Assembly: GCA_965200115.1 (NCBI GenBank)
Contig: OZ241336.1
Span: forward strand, 3,472,001 to 3,536,000
Direction of reading: 5' to 3'
Length of the DNA stretch: 64,000 nt
Source: JAPOUP01 sp026708635
GTDB taxonomy: Bacteria; Pseudomonadota; Alphaproteobacteria; Rhodobacterales; Rhodobacteraceae
A model generated the notes under the pieces. It was not told where the DNA came from. It ran no database searches and was given only the letters and a program-made list of their open reading frames with translations. A program made the translations under genes and the position numbers. Position 1 is the first letter of the stretch. Every line of letters begins with the position of its first letter. This document shows, piece after piece, positions 1 through 8,748 of the stretch.

Positions 1-109
1 TCTTGTCGAGATGCTCGATCGCTTCGACATACAGGTCCATCAATTCACCGTGCCGCCCGCTCTCATAGAGTGACATTACCGCCTGAATGTAGCGGTGACG
101 CAATATCAC
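1..109 (-). pseudogene. Coding fragment of unknown family, cut by the window edge
   Basis: The minus strand is open from base 109 to the window edge (about 36 codons) and has protein-like composition (it reads LRHRYIQAVMSLYESG and continues with LMDLYVEAIEHLDK). The only upstream start is GTG at 109, and a TAG lies directly before it in frame. It is therefore either a gene that begins at that GTG or, more likely, the interior of a gene that lost its 5' end where the IS30-containing segment begins. No family is recognised. Confidence 0.3.
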
Positions 110-200
110 CTATGTCGCATGTGCGCTTTCAGGCGAGCAGAAGCCAGGCCCTGCACGCATCGAAAGTAACGTTTTTCGGAATTTCGATGTTTTTTTAACA

Positions 201-219
201 CCCCGGCGCCACTCCGAAG
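201..219 (+). repeat. 19-bp repeat, copy 1 (second copy at 26037-26055)
   Basis: The 19 bases ccccggcgccactccgaag occur here and again at 26037-26055 with no mismatch. Both copies sit at a junction: this one directly before the large hairpin that precedes the IS30 transposase, the other where the 5' part of the RloA-like gene is missing. It may be part of an element end, but no complete element can be drawn from the two copies. Confidence 0.5.
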
Positions 220-285
220 CGCAACGCCCGGCCCTTTCCGGAGCGAGGGCGGAGCCCGAGCGGAGGGAAGGGCCGGGCGTTGCGC
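219..285. repeat. Large perfect inverted repeat (hairpin, 18-bp arms)
   Basis: Bases 219-236 and 268-285 are perfect reverse complements (left arm gcgcaacgcccggccctt), separated by a 31-base purine-rich loop and followed by a short T run (ttttc). On the plus strand this would act as a strong terminator-like hairpin. It lies about 155 bases downstream of the stop of the minus-strand IS30 transposase gene, so it may be an IS-associated end structure or an insulator against read-through. No function is proven. Confidence 0.6.
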
Positions 286-441
286 TTTTCGCGCCCTCCG
301 ACCCCCCCGATTCCGCACGGAAACGGCTCGGTCCCTTTGGATCCGAGCCTAACCGGCCCCTCCGGGCGGCGCAAGGCATGCCTGCGGGCGCGCCGGGGAC
401 GGCCCGCGGCGCGTGGAGGGCGATCCGCCCGGGGCTTTCCC

Positions 442-1401
442 TCAGGGAGGCCGCGCCCGAAGGAACGCCTCCGCCGGCGTCAGGTAGCCCAGCGCCTTCC
501 TGGGACGCGCGTTCAGGCGGTCCTGGACGGCCCTGACGTCGGCGTCCGTCACCTTGCGGAAGTCCGTTCCCTTGGGCAGGTACCCCCGCACCAGGCCGTT
601 GGTGTGCTCGTTCAGCCCGCGCTCCCACGAGTGGTAGGGCCGCGCGAAGAAGAAGTCCGCGCCCAGCGCCCTGGACACCCGCGCGTGGTCCGCGAACTCC
701 TTGCCGTTGTCTACCGTGACCGTGTGGACGGGGAGGGATCCCAGCATGCCGGTCATGGCGGCCCCGACCGCGGCCGCGGTCTTCCTGTCGAGCCTCCGCA
801 GGAGCGCGTACTTCGACGCCCTGTCCACCAGCGACACCACGGCCCCGCTGTGGCCCGCGCCCACGATCGTGTCGGCCTCCCAGTCACCGACCCGCGCCTT
901 CGCCTCCACCAGCGCCGGACGCTCGGAGATGTCCACCCGGCCCGGGATGTGGCCCCGGCCCGCGTGGGCCCCGCCCTTCCGGTTCGGCCTCTTTCCCCGG
1001 CGGCGCAGATGCCGCCAGAGCCGGCCACCGGCCCTGCGGTCGGCGTGGACGTGCCGGTAGATCCACTGACGGCCCGCCATCGGATGGCCCTCCTTCCGGA
1101 GGCGACCGGAGATCTGCTCCGGGCTCCAGCCCTCCGCGAGCCGCTCCTCCACCATGCGCCACAGATCGGGCGTCATCCTGCGCGGGACCGACGAGGCCGC
1201 GCTGCGGCGCCCCTCGGCCTTCCCCTGCGCCTGCCCGTGGCGGTAGCCGCGCTTTCCCGAGTTCCGGCGCACCTCGCGCCAGACCGTCGTCCGGTCACGC
1301 CCCAGCTGGCGGGCGATCGCCCCGTTCGAATGCCCGCTTTTCCTCAGGGCGTGGATCTGGCATCTCTCGGCATAGGTCAGGTGGCGGTAGCCCTCGGGCA
1401 T
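442..1401 (-). CDS. IS30-family transposase
   Basis: A full-length 319-residue transposase of the IS30 family. The N-terminus carries the helix-turn-helix region typical of the family (LTYAERCQIHALRKSG, then IARQLGRDRTTVWREV, residues about 8-45). The DDE catalytic core is present: first Asp in VGDWEADTI, second in TVDNGKEF, and the Glu region in HSWERGLNEHTNGLVRGY followed by LPKGTDF. Such enzymes cut and paste or circularise their IS. No frameshift is visible, so it could be active. Convincing IS30-like terminal inverted repeats could not be found by eye on either side, so the element borders are not drawn. Confidence 0.93.
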   Translation of the reverse strand: MPEGYRHLTYAERCQIHALRKSGHSNGAIARQLGRDRTTVWREVRRNSGKRGYRHGQAQGKAEGRRSAASSVPRRMTPDLWRMVEERLAEGWSPEQISGRLRKEGHPMAGRQWIYRHVHADRRAGGRLWRHLRRRGKRPNRKGGAHAGRGHIPGRVDISERPALVEAKARVGDWEADTIVGAGHSGAVVSLVDRASKYALLRRLDRKTAAAVGAAMTGMLGSLPVHTVTVDNGKEFADHARVSRALGADFFFARPYHSWERGLNEHTNGLVRGYLPKGTDFRKVTDADVRAVQDRLNARPRKALGYLTPAEAFLRARPP

Positions 1402-1530
1402 GGCGGTCTCCCAGTCTGAACACCGGGACTGTCACCGCCATCCGGCCGATTCGCAACATCATGCGTTGCCTCAGCTAGCATTCACCCACATCGGGTGTTG
1501 CACCTCACTGTGGAACGGGGGACAGAATTC

Positions 1531-3162
1531 ATGTGCTACGAACAATTTTCGAAGGCGCTCTCGCAACAGAACAAAAATCATACTGAGGGATCGGAAATCG
1601 GCCAGCACGCAACAGATGTCCAGTTTTCAGGACCAGTGAACGTTTTTCATCAGAGGCGGCTACCTGAGAACGCAACTCCAGCCGGCTACGGAGCACTGAT
1701 TGATGCTTACGATCTGGATGTGCCGGTGCCGATCCGGCTTTCAGCAACGGGTATGCGGCACCGTGTGACCGACACCGTAGACTGGTTGATCATGACGCCA
1801 CGCCATCAACCTCAGCCATCTCTACGCGGGCATCTGACATTCGCTCTCAAATATGAGGGTCTCGATCTTGCGGTGCTCAAGCGCCTGTTTCGCACAACCG
1901 GTCCGGACCCCATCATTGCCTGGGTGGAAGACGAACCGACTGGCAGCTACGCGCGCAGAATCTGGTTCCTCTTTGAGTGGCTAACCGGTCGAGTACTCTC
2001 TCTTCCAGACGCTGAGGGTGGGCGCTACGTCACGGTTCTCGACGATCGACTTCAGTTTGGAGCCGAAGGCGTGAATTCGTCCCGACACCGGGTCAGGGAC
2101 AACCTACCGGGCACAAGCGATTTCTGTCCGCTCGTGTTCAGGACAGAAAAGCTGCAAGCATTCTGCGAACTGGATCTCGCCGCAAGGGCTCGCGAAGTCA
2201 TCGAGAGGGTTCCGCGCGATCTTTTGGCCAGGACGGCAGCATTTCTTCTCCTGAAGGATTCGAGATCGAGCTATGCGATCGAGGGCGAACGCCCACCCCA
2301 GGATCGCATACAGCGGTGGGGGCGCGCGATCGGAGAAGCCGGCCAACTTCAACTTGATCGCGACGAATTGCTGCGTCTTCAGCAAATTGTCATTGGGGAT
2401 GAGCGCTTCATCAAGCTTGGTTTTCGCCAAGAGGGGGGATTTGTTGGTTCGCACGACCGCGAGAGCAGAATGCCGCTGCCGGACCACATCAGCGCACGCC
2501 ATGAAGACCTCGACATGCTGGTGGCCGGCATGACCGCATTTGCGCAAACAAAAGCGCAGAGCCTTGACCCTGTGGTCGCGGCCGCCGTTCTGGCGTTCGG
2601 CTTCGCCTATATCCACCCGTTTGAAGATGGTAACGGCCGGCTGCATCGCTATCTTTTCCATCATGTATTGGCGCAACGGGGTTTCAACCCGCCTGGTGTG
2701 GTGTTCCCTATTTCGTCGGCCATCTTAGAGCGGATCGACGAATACCGTGATGTTCTGGAAAGCTATTCCGGGCGTCTCCTGACGCTCGTCGACTGGAAAC
2801 CGACGGAGAGTTTCAATGTCGAGGTCCTCAATGACACGACCGACTTCTATCGTTTCTTCGACGCGACACCCCATGCCGGATTTCTCTACACCTGCGTCCA
2901 AAAAACCATCGATGAGGACTTGCCGTACGAGACGGAGTTTCTGCGTCGGTATGATCGGTTCCGCGCCTCTGTTGAGACCCTGTTCGACATGCCGGAACGC
3001 ACAATGGATTTGCTCTTTCGCTTTCTAAACCAGAACGAAGGCAAGCTGTCCGCGCGAGCCCGGCGCAAGGAGTTTGCAGCCCTGAGTGACACCGAGACGG
3101 CCCGCGTCGAGGCCATCTATCACGACCTGTTCGCAGATGACGGAAGGGCAACGATCGGCTGA
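1531..3162 (+). CDS. Fic-domain protein (predicted AMP-transferase)
   Basis: Fic proteins usually transfer AMP from ATP to Ser/Thr/Tyr of a target protein. The catalytic motif HPFEDGNGRLHR (family HPFx(D/E)GNGRxxR) lies near residue 361. About 115 residues earlier SYAIEGE matches the inhibitory (S/T)xxxE(G/N) motif, so this is probably a self-inhibited class II Fic protein. The start was set at ATG 1531 because a GGGGGA Shine-Dalgarno lies 8 bases before it; an upstream in-frame start at 1495 lacks one. Base composition is clearly lower in GC than the flanking transposases, which suggests separate transfer. The next gene, a TrlF-like PHP/AAA gene at 3180, is only 17 bases downstream, so the two may have formed one unit. 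Targets are unknown. Length is about 543 residues. Confidence 0.85.
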   Translation: MCYEQFSKALSQQNKNHTEGSEIGQHATDVQFSGPVNVFHQRRLPENATPAGYGALIDAYDLDVPVPIRLSATGMRHRVTDTVDWLIMTPRHQPQPSLRGHLTFALKYEGLDLAVLKRLFRTTGPDPIIAWVEDEPTGSYARRIWFLFEWLTGRVLSLPDAEGGRYVTVLDDRLQFGAEGVNSSRHRVRDNLPGTSDFCPLVFRTEKLQAFCELDLAARAREVIERVPRDLLARTAAFLLLKDSRSSYAIEGERPPQDRIQRWGRAIGEAGQLQLDRDELLRLQQIVIGDERFIKLGFRQEGGFVGSHDRESRMPLPDHISARHEDLDMLVAGMTAFAQTKAQSLDPVVAAAVLAFGFAYIHPFEDGNGRLHRYLFHHVLAQRGFNPPGVVFPISSAILERIDEYRDVLESYSGRLLTLVDWKPTESFNVEVLNDTTDFYRFFDATPHAGFLYTCVQKTIDEDLPYETEFLRRYDRFRASVETLFDMPERTMDLLFRFLNQNEGKLSARARRKEFAALSDTETARVEAIYHDLFADDGRATIG

Positions 3163-3283
3163 GTCAGATCCGGTCGGCATGTCGATCGAGGTTCGCGGTG
3201 GCAGCTGCGGGAACCTCACATTCATGCCCCTGAGACCTTGCTGAACAATCAGTTCAAGGGCGAGGGTGCATGGGAGAACTATC

Positions 3284-3398
3284 TGTAGCGGCTTGAGACT
3301 ATCCGCGCCCGTGCTTGAGATCATCGCGGATTTGGGCTCAGATTATCTGAGACTGAACTCACATTGCCTGCGACCAACTCACATTGCTGAGACTATCC
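3284..3398 (+). repeat. Left terminal inverted repeat of the transposon
   Basis: About 115 bases are repeated inverted at 6849-6995. Each end holds an internal palindrome (CTCAGAT-T-ATCTGAG) and two copies of ACTCACATTG, as expected for multiple transposase-binding sites. A palindrome cgtgccggcacg at 3449-3460 and the inverted repeat CCGTC/GACGG just before the resolvase gene are candidates for the resolution (res) site. Confidence 0.8.
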
Positions 3399-3560
3399 GC
3401 TCCCGCGCGGGAGCGGACGGTCTGTCAGGAAAACGCCCGTTTTTCTGGCGTGCCGGCACGGCATGCCGCGGCCGTCGGATTCCCGCAAGAAAACCCGTTG
3501 CCGAAATCAGTGCGAGGTTGCAGGTTGGCCTCCGTCTAATCTGACGGAAGGCGGGCGGCG

Positions 3561-4181
3561 GTGCTGATCGGTTACGCACGGGTCTCGAAGGCGGACGGGA
3601 GCCAGCTCCTGGACCTGCAGCGCGACGCGCTTCTCGACGCCGGCGTGAGCGAGGGCCGCATCTACGAGGACCGCGCCTCCGGACGCAGGGATCACCGTCC
3701 CGGTCTCGACGGCTGCCTCAAGGCGCTGCAGCCCGCCAACACGCTCGTCGTGTGGAAGCTCGACCGTCTGGGCCGCGACCTGAGGCACCTGGTCACCATG
3801 GTGGACGACCTGCGCGCCCGCGAGGTGGGCCTGCGCGTGCTTGCCGGCGCCGGCGCCGAGATCGACACCGCCAGCGCGAACGGACGCCTGGTGTTCGGGA
3901 TCTTCGCTGCGCTGGCCGAATTCGAGCGCGACCTGATCACCGAGCGCACCCGGGCCGGTCTGGCCGCCGCCCGCGCAAGGGGGCGGCGGGGCGGACGTCC
4001 GCGGAAGATGGATCACGCCCTGCTGCGGATGGCGATGACCGCCATGGCCTCGCGGGAGACCAACGCGCAGGATCTTGCGCGCCGCCTGGGGATCACCACG
4101 ACGACGCTCTACGCCTACGTCAACGGCGACGGCACGGTGAAGGCCCCGGGCCAGAAGCTGCTCGACGCGGCGGCGCCGTGA
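3561..4181 (+). CDS. Serine recombinase (resolvase/invertase family), TniR-like
   Basis: A 206-residue small serine recombinase. The N-terminal catalytic domain begins LIGYARVSKADGSQ (catalytic Ser near residue 9) and contains VVWKLDRLGRDLRHL and the E-helix region FGIFAALAEFERDLI; the C-terminal third carries a helix-turn-helix (AQDLARRLGITTTTLY). Starts with GTG, preceded by ACGGAAGG. In replicative transposons of this type it resolves cointegrates at a res site next to the gene. Its TGA overlaps the GTG start of the transposase gene (GTGA), so the two are translationally coupled. Confidence 0.93.
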   Translation: MLIGYARVSKADGSQLLDLQRDALLDAGVSEGRIYEDRASGRRDHRPGLDGCLKALQPANTLVVWKLDRLGRDLRHLVTMVDDLRAREVGLRVLAGAGAEIDTASANGRLVFGIFAALAEFERDLITERTRAGLAAARARGRRGGRPRKMDHALLRMAMTAMASRETNAQDLARRLGITTTTLYAYVNGDGTVKAPGQKLLDAAAP

Positions 4182-5848
4182 GATCCGGAGGCGGAATCCC
4201 TGCCGAGGCCCTGCTTGACCTGCGTCGGCGGCTTGACGCCCTGGCGCCCCGCGATCCCGGGCGGCGCGCGCTCGTTGACGGCATGGCGGGTCTTTACGAC
4301 GTGTCGCGGGCGACGGTGTATCGCTCGCTCGCCGGTCAGCTGCGTCCGAAGGGTCTTCGCCGGTCCGACCGGGGAGAGCCGCGCAAGATGCCGCGCCCTG
4401 AGCTTGAGCGCTATTGCGAGATAGTCGCGGCCCTGAAGGTGAGGACCTCGAACCTCAAGCGGAGACGGCTTTCGACGAGGCGCTGCATCGAGCCGCTTGA
4501 GGATCACGGGGTCGAGACGCCGTCCGGACTGGCGCGCGCGCCGGCAGGGCTTCTGACGACGCCGACCGTGAACCGGTATCTCAGGCTCTGGGGCTACGAC
4601 CATGCCCGCATGACGCGGGCGCCCGCGGCCGTGCGCTTCGAGGCGCGGACCTCGAACCAGATGTGGCAGTTCGACATCAGTCCTTCGGACCTGAAGGAGA
4701 TTCCGCAGCCGGCCTGGATCGATCCGGACCGCGAAGGCCGTCCGGTGCCGATGCTGTTCAGCGTCGTCGACGACCGCAGCGGCGCGTCCTACCAGGAATA
4801 CCGCTGCGTTTACGGCGAGGACGTCGAGAGCGGCCTGCGCTTCCTGTTCAACGCGATGGCGCCGAAGGACGGCGACAGGCCGTCGATCCAGGGCATTCCG
4901 GAGACCCTCTATCTCGACAACGGCCCGGTCGCGAAGAGCGGCGTGTTCGCCACCGTGATGAAGAGGCTGGGCGTGCGGCTGATGACCCACCTGCCCGCGG
5001 GACGGGACGGCCGCCGTCCGACAGCCCGTTCGAAGGGAAAGGTGGAACGGCCGTTCCGGACCGTGAAGGAGGCGCACGAGACGCTGTACCACTTCCACAG
5101 GCCGGAGACGGAGGCGGAGGCCAACGCCTGGCTGGCCCGCTACATCGACCGGTACAACGGGCAGCCGCACCGGCGCGAGCCGCACAGCCGGATCGAGGAC
5201 TGGATGCGCAACCTTCCCGGGGAGGGGTTCCGGCAGATGTGCTCGTGGGAGCGGTTCTGCGCGTTCGCGCGCGATCCCGAAAGGCGCAGGGTCGCCGGCG
5301 ACGCCCGCATCCGCGTCGACGGCGCGCACTACGAGCTCGACCCCGACCTGGCCGGAGAGATGGTCACGGTCTGGTGGGGCCTCTTCGACCAGGATCTCTT
5401 CGTCGAGTTCCAGGACCGCAGGTACGGGCCGTACTCCCCCAGCGGAGGCCCCATCCCGCTGCACCGGTACCGCAGGCCGCGCAGGTCCGCGGTCCAGAGG
5501 CGCGCGGACCGGATCGGCGACCTGGCCCGCGTGATCTCGGTGCCCAGGACGGCGCTGAGCGGCGATAGCGGCCGTCTGGCCCATGCCGCCGACATCGTGG
5601 AGCTGCGCAGCCAGGCCTTCGTCGACCCCGACCCCTACGGCCAGTTCACCTACGCCAGCAGGCTGGATGCCCTGCGCGGGATCTCCGACATGCTGCACCT
5701 CCCGCTGGCGCGCCTGGCCGAGGACGACCTCGCCTTCGTCAACGAACTGGTGGGGCGCACTCTCGAGAAGGCCGTGATCAGGCAGGCGGTCATGGGCAGG
5801 TTCCCGCGCGGGAGCGCGGATGCACGGAAGGAGACGCCGCGATGCTGA
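4178..5848 (+). CDS. DDE transposase, TniA/Tn552-like
   Basis: A 556-residue integrase-fold transposase, about the length of TniA of Tn5053/Tn402. An N-terminal HTH region (LYDVSRATVYRSLAG) precedes the DDE core: first Asp in MWQFDIS, second in LYLDNGPVAKS, Glu in KGKVERPFRTVKEAH. The C-terminal beta-barrel typical of Mu/Tni transposases follows (RVDGAHYELDPDLAGEMVTV). The frame is open far upstream inside the resolvase gene, but GTG 4178, overlapping the resolvase stop, is the likely start. It needs the ATPase encoded next (overlap of 7 bases) for target selection. No inactivating change is seen. Confidence 0.88.
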   Translation: MRSGGGIPAEALLDLRRRLDALAPRDPGRRALVDGMAGLYDVSRATVYRSLAGQLRPKGLRRSDRGEPRKMPRPELERYCEIVAALKVRTSNLKRRRLSTRRCIEPLEDHGVETPSGLARAPAGLLTTPTVNRYLRLWGYDHARMTRAPAAVRFEARTSNQMWQFDISPSDLKEIPQPAWIDPDREGRPVPMLFSVVDDRSGASYQEYRCVYGEDVESGLRFLFNAMAPKDGDRPSIQGIPETLYLDNGPVAKSGVFATVMKRLGVRLMTHLPAGRDGRRPTARSKGKVERPFRTVKEAHETLYHFHRPETEAEANAWLARYIDRYNGQPHRREPHSRIEDWMRNLPGEGFRQMCSWERFCAFARDPERRRVAGDARIRVDGAHYELDPDLAGEMVTVWWGLFDQDLFVEFQDRRYGPYSPSGGPIPLHRYRRPRRSAVQRRADRIGDLARVISVPRTALSGDSGRLAHAADIVELRSQAFVDPDPYGQFTYASRLDALRGISDMLHLPLARLAEDDLAFVNELVGRTLEKAVIRQAVMGRFPRGSADARKETPRC

Positions 5849-6817
5849 ATGCGGAAATCATGGAGCGCTACGACCTCAGGAAGGAGTGGCGCAGTGCGGG
5901 CTTCTACGAAACCGACGGTCATCGCCGGATCGGCGACGCGGTGCGTACCGGGCTCGGTTCCGGGCGCCTGATCGCAATCACCGGCCCGGTCGGGATCGGG
6001 AAGACCGTGTTCCTCCATCGCCTGCAGGACGAGATCGCCAGCGAAAAGAGAGTGATCGTCGCCGAAAGCCTTTCCGTTGACACCGCGCGCACGACCGTCC
6101 CGACCCTGATCGCCGCGCCGTTCTACGATCTCGCCCACGAGAAGGAGGTAAGGATCCCGGCACAGGGCGAAAGGCGGGAACGGGAGCTGCGCAAGCTCGT
6201 ACAGCGCGCCGGCAAGCCGGTCGCGCTGTTCGTCGACGAGGCTCACGACCTTCACAGCAGGACCCTCAGCGGCCTAAAGCGGCTGATGGAGGTCATCGGG
6301 CGCGGCGGCGGCAACCTGTCCGTGGTGCTGGTCGGGCACCCGAAGCTGCGCAACGACCTGCGCCGCCCGACGATGGAGGAGACCGGCCACCGCACGGACG
6401 TCCTGACGTTCGACGGGCTCGGCAGCGAGGCCCGGGCCCCACCTGGACTGGCTGCTCGGCGGATGCCTCGCCGACGACGTGGAGAGCGACGCCGTGATCG
6501 AGCCCGCCGCGCTGGACCTGATGGCGCGGCGCCCGCGCACGCCCCTCCGGTTCGCGGAGCGTCTCAGCCGCGCGTTCGAGGCCGGACTCCGCACCGGACG
6601 GAAGCCGGTCACGGCCGACATCGTCGAGGCCACGCCGTCACCCGACTTCGACGACCTGGAGCCGCGGCTGACCCGGCAGGGCTATTCGGTGAAGGTTCTG
6701 GCGGACCGGTTCCACGCCAGGCCGTTGGAGATTCGCCGCTTCCCCAACGGCCAGCTCGAGGCGGGACGGACCCGCGGGCTTGCCGAACGGATGCGCACCG
6801 CAGGCCTGACGCTGTGA
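5842..6817 (+). pseudogene. TniB-like AAA ATPase, frameshifted
   Basis: An AAA+ ATPase of the TniB/ExeA type with Walker A GPVGIGKT (near residue 50), Walker B VALFVDEAHDLH and sensor-like LVGHPKLRNDL. It starts at ATG 5842 behind AAGGAGAC, overlapping the transposase stop. After GLGSEARA the family sequence continues (HLDWLLGGCLADDVESD ...) only in the next frame, and the protein then runs to TGA 6817, giving about 325 residues in all. The break is one extra C in the cccc run at 6437-6440. It may be a true mutation, a sequencing error or, less likely, programmed slippage. If real, the transposon would be crippled. Confidence 0.8.
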
Positions 6818-6848
6818 ACTCCGAAGCCCGGCCTCACGCAGGTGCGCC

Positions 6849-6995
6849 GATAGTCTCAGCAATGTGAGTTGGTCGCAGGCAATGTGAGTTCAGTCTCAGA
6901 TAATCCGAGCAGGACGCCGGCTACAGTCTCAGATAATCTGAGCCCAAATCCGCGATGATCCCAGGCACGGGCGCGGATAGTCTCAAGCCGCTACA
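6849..6995 (-). repeat. Right terminal inverted repeat of the transposon
   Basis: This is the reverse complement of the left end, longer by about 32 bases because the palindromic cagtctcagataatc segment is duplicated here. The outermost bases CTACA give the TGTAG terminus. A few point differences from the left end are visible (for example cctggg for cttgag). Confidence 0.8.
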
Positions 6996-7154
6996 ACTAT
7001 CTTGAGGCGCTCGAGCAATCGGATCCGGCTATTCGGGCACCGGCTGTCACGGACTACTATCTGACCGACACCTACGAACGTGTGGTTGAGGCTTTGTTTT
7101 GGGATGGATCAGGACACCCGGCGTAATGGTTCTGTGAAACCGCATGTGTGTAGC

Positions 7155-7188
7155 TGTAGCGATTTGAGATCATCGCGGATTTCAGCTC
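7155..7188 (+). repeat. Orphan transposon-end remnant
   Basis: TGTAGCGA followed by tttgagatcatcgcggattt is the same sequence as the end of the 3284-6995 transposon with about 20 bases deleted internally. It lies about 160 bases outside that transposon, just after the TAA of the TrlF-like fragment, and probably marks an older insertion of the same family that removed the rest of that gene. Confidence 0.6.
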
Positions 7189-7340
7189 GAAACGCGCGCG
7201 TCCGACGAAGGGACCGGAATGGGATTGACCCGCCACGCCGATGGCGTAGGCACTGGCGCGGGCGGCGATGGAGACATTCGAGGCATGGCGTCACGGACGA
7301 TCCGCGTCTTCGGGACCTTTCCCGCCGCCATCCGCCTGTC

Positions 7341-7934
7341 CTATCCGCGGCGGCCGGCCCCGTCCGGCCAGAGCGCGTCCAGCGGGAAGGAGACCGCGCC
7401 GAAGGGCGGCTGCGACACCTCCGCGTCGTCGGTGAGCGTCGCTAGCAGCAGCCATTGTCCCCCGCGCAGACCGAAGACCTCCAGCGTCCTCGCGTCGGGG
7501 TCCACGAACCAGAGATGCGAGACGCCCTCGCGGGCGTAGACGGCGCGCTTCTCGTTCCGGTCGATGCGCCGGGTGGAGGGCGAGAGCACCTCGCACGCCC
7601 AGTCCGGCGCGGTCCCGAAATAGGCCGCGTCCGGATAGTCCGGCATCGTCGTGCGCCGCCAGCCCGCGAGATCGGGCACCACGATGTCCGCGCCCAGATG
7701 CAGCTCCGGCTCGAAGACGATCCACCATCCCCCGGGACCGCCACGGCCGCGGTCGAAGGGGTTGCCGACCTCCATTCCGAGAACGGAGCCGGCGCGCGCA
7801 TGGCGCATGGCGGGCCTCGGCTGGGTGTGAAGTGTCCCCGCGAGCACCTCCGCCACCATGTGGGGCGGCGCGTCGAGCACATCCTGATAGGTCGCCGTCC
7901 GCTCCGCCCGCGCTGCCGCCGTCATCCTGTCCAT
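7341..7934 (-). CDS. Uma2-family (DUF820) putative restriction-type endonuclease
   Basis: A 197-residue protein of the Uma2/DUF820 family, which has a PD-(D/E)XK nuclease fold; cellular function is not established for most members. Diagnostic parts are GADIVVPDLAGW, DWACEVLSPSTRRIDRNEK, then YAREGVSHLWFVDPDAR; the acidic residues of DIVVPD and the Glu of CEVLSPST fit the catalytic pattern. Start set at ATG 7934 with GGAGG 6 bases upstream, rather than the longer open frame to 8000. It stands alone between mobile-element debris. Confidence 0.85.
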   Translation of the reverse strand: MDRMTAAARAERTATYQDVLDAPPHMVAEVLAGTLHTQPRPAMRHARAGSVLGMEVGNPFDRGRGGPGGWWIVFEPELHLGADIVVPDLAGWRRTTMPDYPDAAYFGTAPDWACEVLSPSTRRIDRNEKRAVYAREGVSHLWFVDPDARTLEVFGLRGGQWLLLATLTDDAEVSQPPFGAVSFPLDALWPDGAGRRG

Positions 7935-8746
7935 GCGCCCCTCCACAACCGGGTTCCGCCCATCGGCATACCCCATATCTCGATCCGCGCCGGGGCGCAA
8001 ATATCCGGGCCGTGCCAGCCCCCACGCGGATCGCCGTTGCGGAGACGCCGGGGGTCATGCCCTCCCTCCGTCGGCCCTTCCCATGGACCGCGACGCAGCC
8101 GCGTCACGAGACGCCTCCGATGAATGGCCGCGTCCGGTCACACGCCCGTACCGTTTCCTCGGGAACCGTCTGGCGCCCCGGGCCCTATCAACGGCACACA
8201 CCTGGCTCTGGGCCGGTCCGGGCCGGGAACGGAAAACTCCGCTGACCGGAGGCGGTGTCGGTCCCCGTCTCCTTGGACGGCGTCATTATGCGCATGAACG
8301 CCGGGGCGGAGGCCGGATGGCGCGGAGCGTCCCACGGCGCGGGGGACAGCCAGACGTTCCTGGAATCGCTGAGCTCCGACGTGACCGCGGTGCCCGGCAC
8401 GTCAGGGCCTTGGCCGCGACGGAGGCTGGAGGCCCCCGGAATCGCCAACGACAGCCGGCAGGGGGCGCAGGTCGCGCCCGCCGCGTGATTCGAAGGCGGA
8501 AGATCAGGGGACCCAAAGGTGAGCCATACGAGAATCGCACCCTTCCAGGATGCTGTGGATGACTATCACGCCGGCCTGCCGCAACGTCAGACCCTGGAAT
8601 TCGAAAACAAGATGGTCCTGGTAGACGCAACAAAAGTGTTGACCGGCTGCGGCGTGCATGCTGTCCATGAACCAGCGCTGCGGATCCTCAGGTTCTCGGG
8701 AGCGTCATGTCTGAAAGCAAACCAGCCGAAGCGGTAAATCATATTC
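7935..8746. other. No convincing gene (about 810 bases)
   Basis: GC-rich sequence with only short open frames without family features or Shine-Dalgarno sites on either strand. It separates the Uma2 gene from the next IS. I see no RNA gene, terminator or repeat of note in it. Confidence 0.5.
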
Positions 8747-8748
8747 AT

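Larger units (their letters stand above)
3284..6995 (+). mobile_element. Tn5053/Tn552-type transposon (resolvase + DDE transposase + ATPase)
   Basis: The element starts TGTAGCGG at 3284 and ends with the reverse complement (ends CTACA) at 6995, i.e. the TGT...ACA termini of Mu/Tn7/Tn5053-type elements. It is flanked by the direct repeat ACTATC on both sides (3278-3283 and 6996-7001). Inside are three genes in one direction: serine resolvase, DDE transposase of about 556 residues and an AAA ATPase. This matches the tniR/tniA/tniB or Tn552 gene set; no TniQ-like gene and no passenger gene are present. Removing it restores the frame of the interrupted TrlF-like gene, which supports the borders. 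Confidence 0.85.
3180..7126 (+). pseudogene. TrlF-like PHP/AAA-ATPase gene fragment, split by a transposon
   Basis: Joining 3163-3283 to 6996-7126 gives one open frame across the insertion point: it reads EPHIHAPETLLNNQF, then KGEGAWENY, then (after the transposon) LEALEQ and AVTDYYLTDTYERVVEAL. This matches the N-terminal PHP-type domain of TrlF-family AAA-like ATPases. ATG 3180 begins MSIEVRG in another frame, so a 1-base indel near 3198 must separate the start from the rest. The frame ends at TAA 7124-7126, next to a remnant of another copy of the same transposon end, and the large ATPase part is missing. The gene is dead. It follows the Fic gene by 17 bases. The family call rests on the PHP segment only (about 60 residues). 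Confidence 0.7.
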
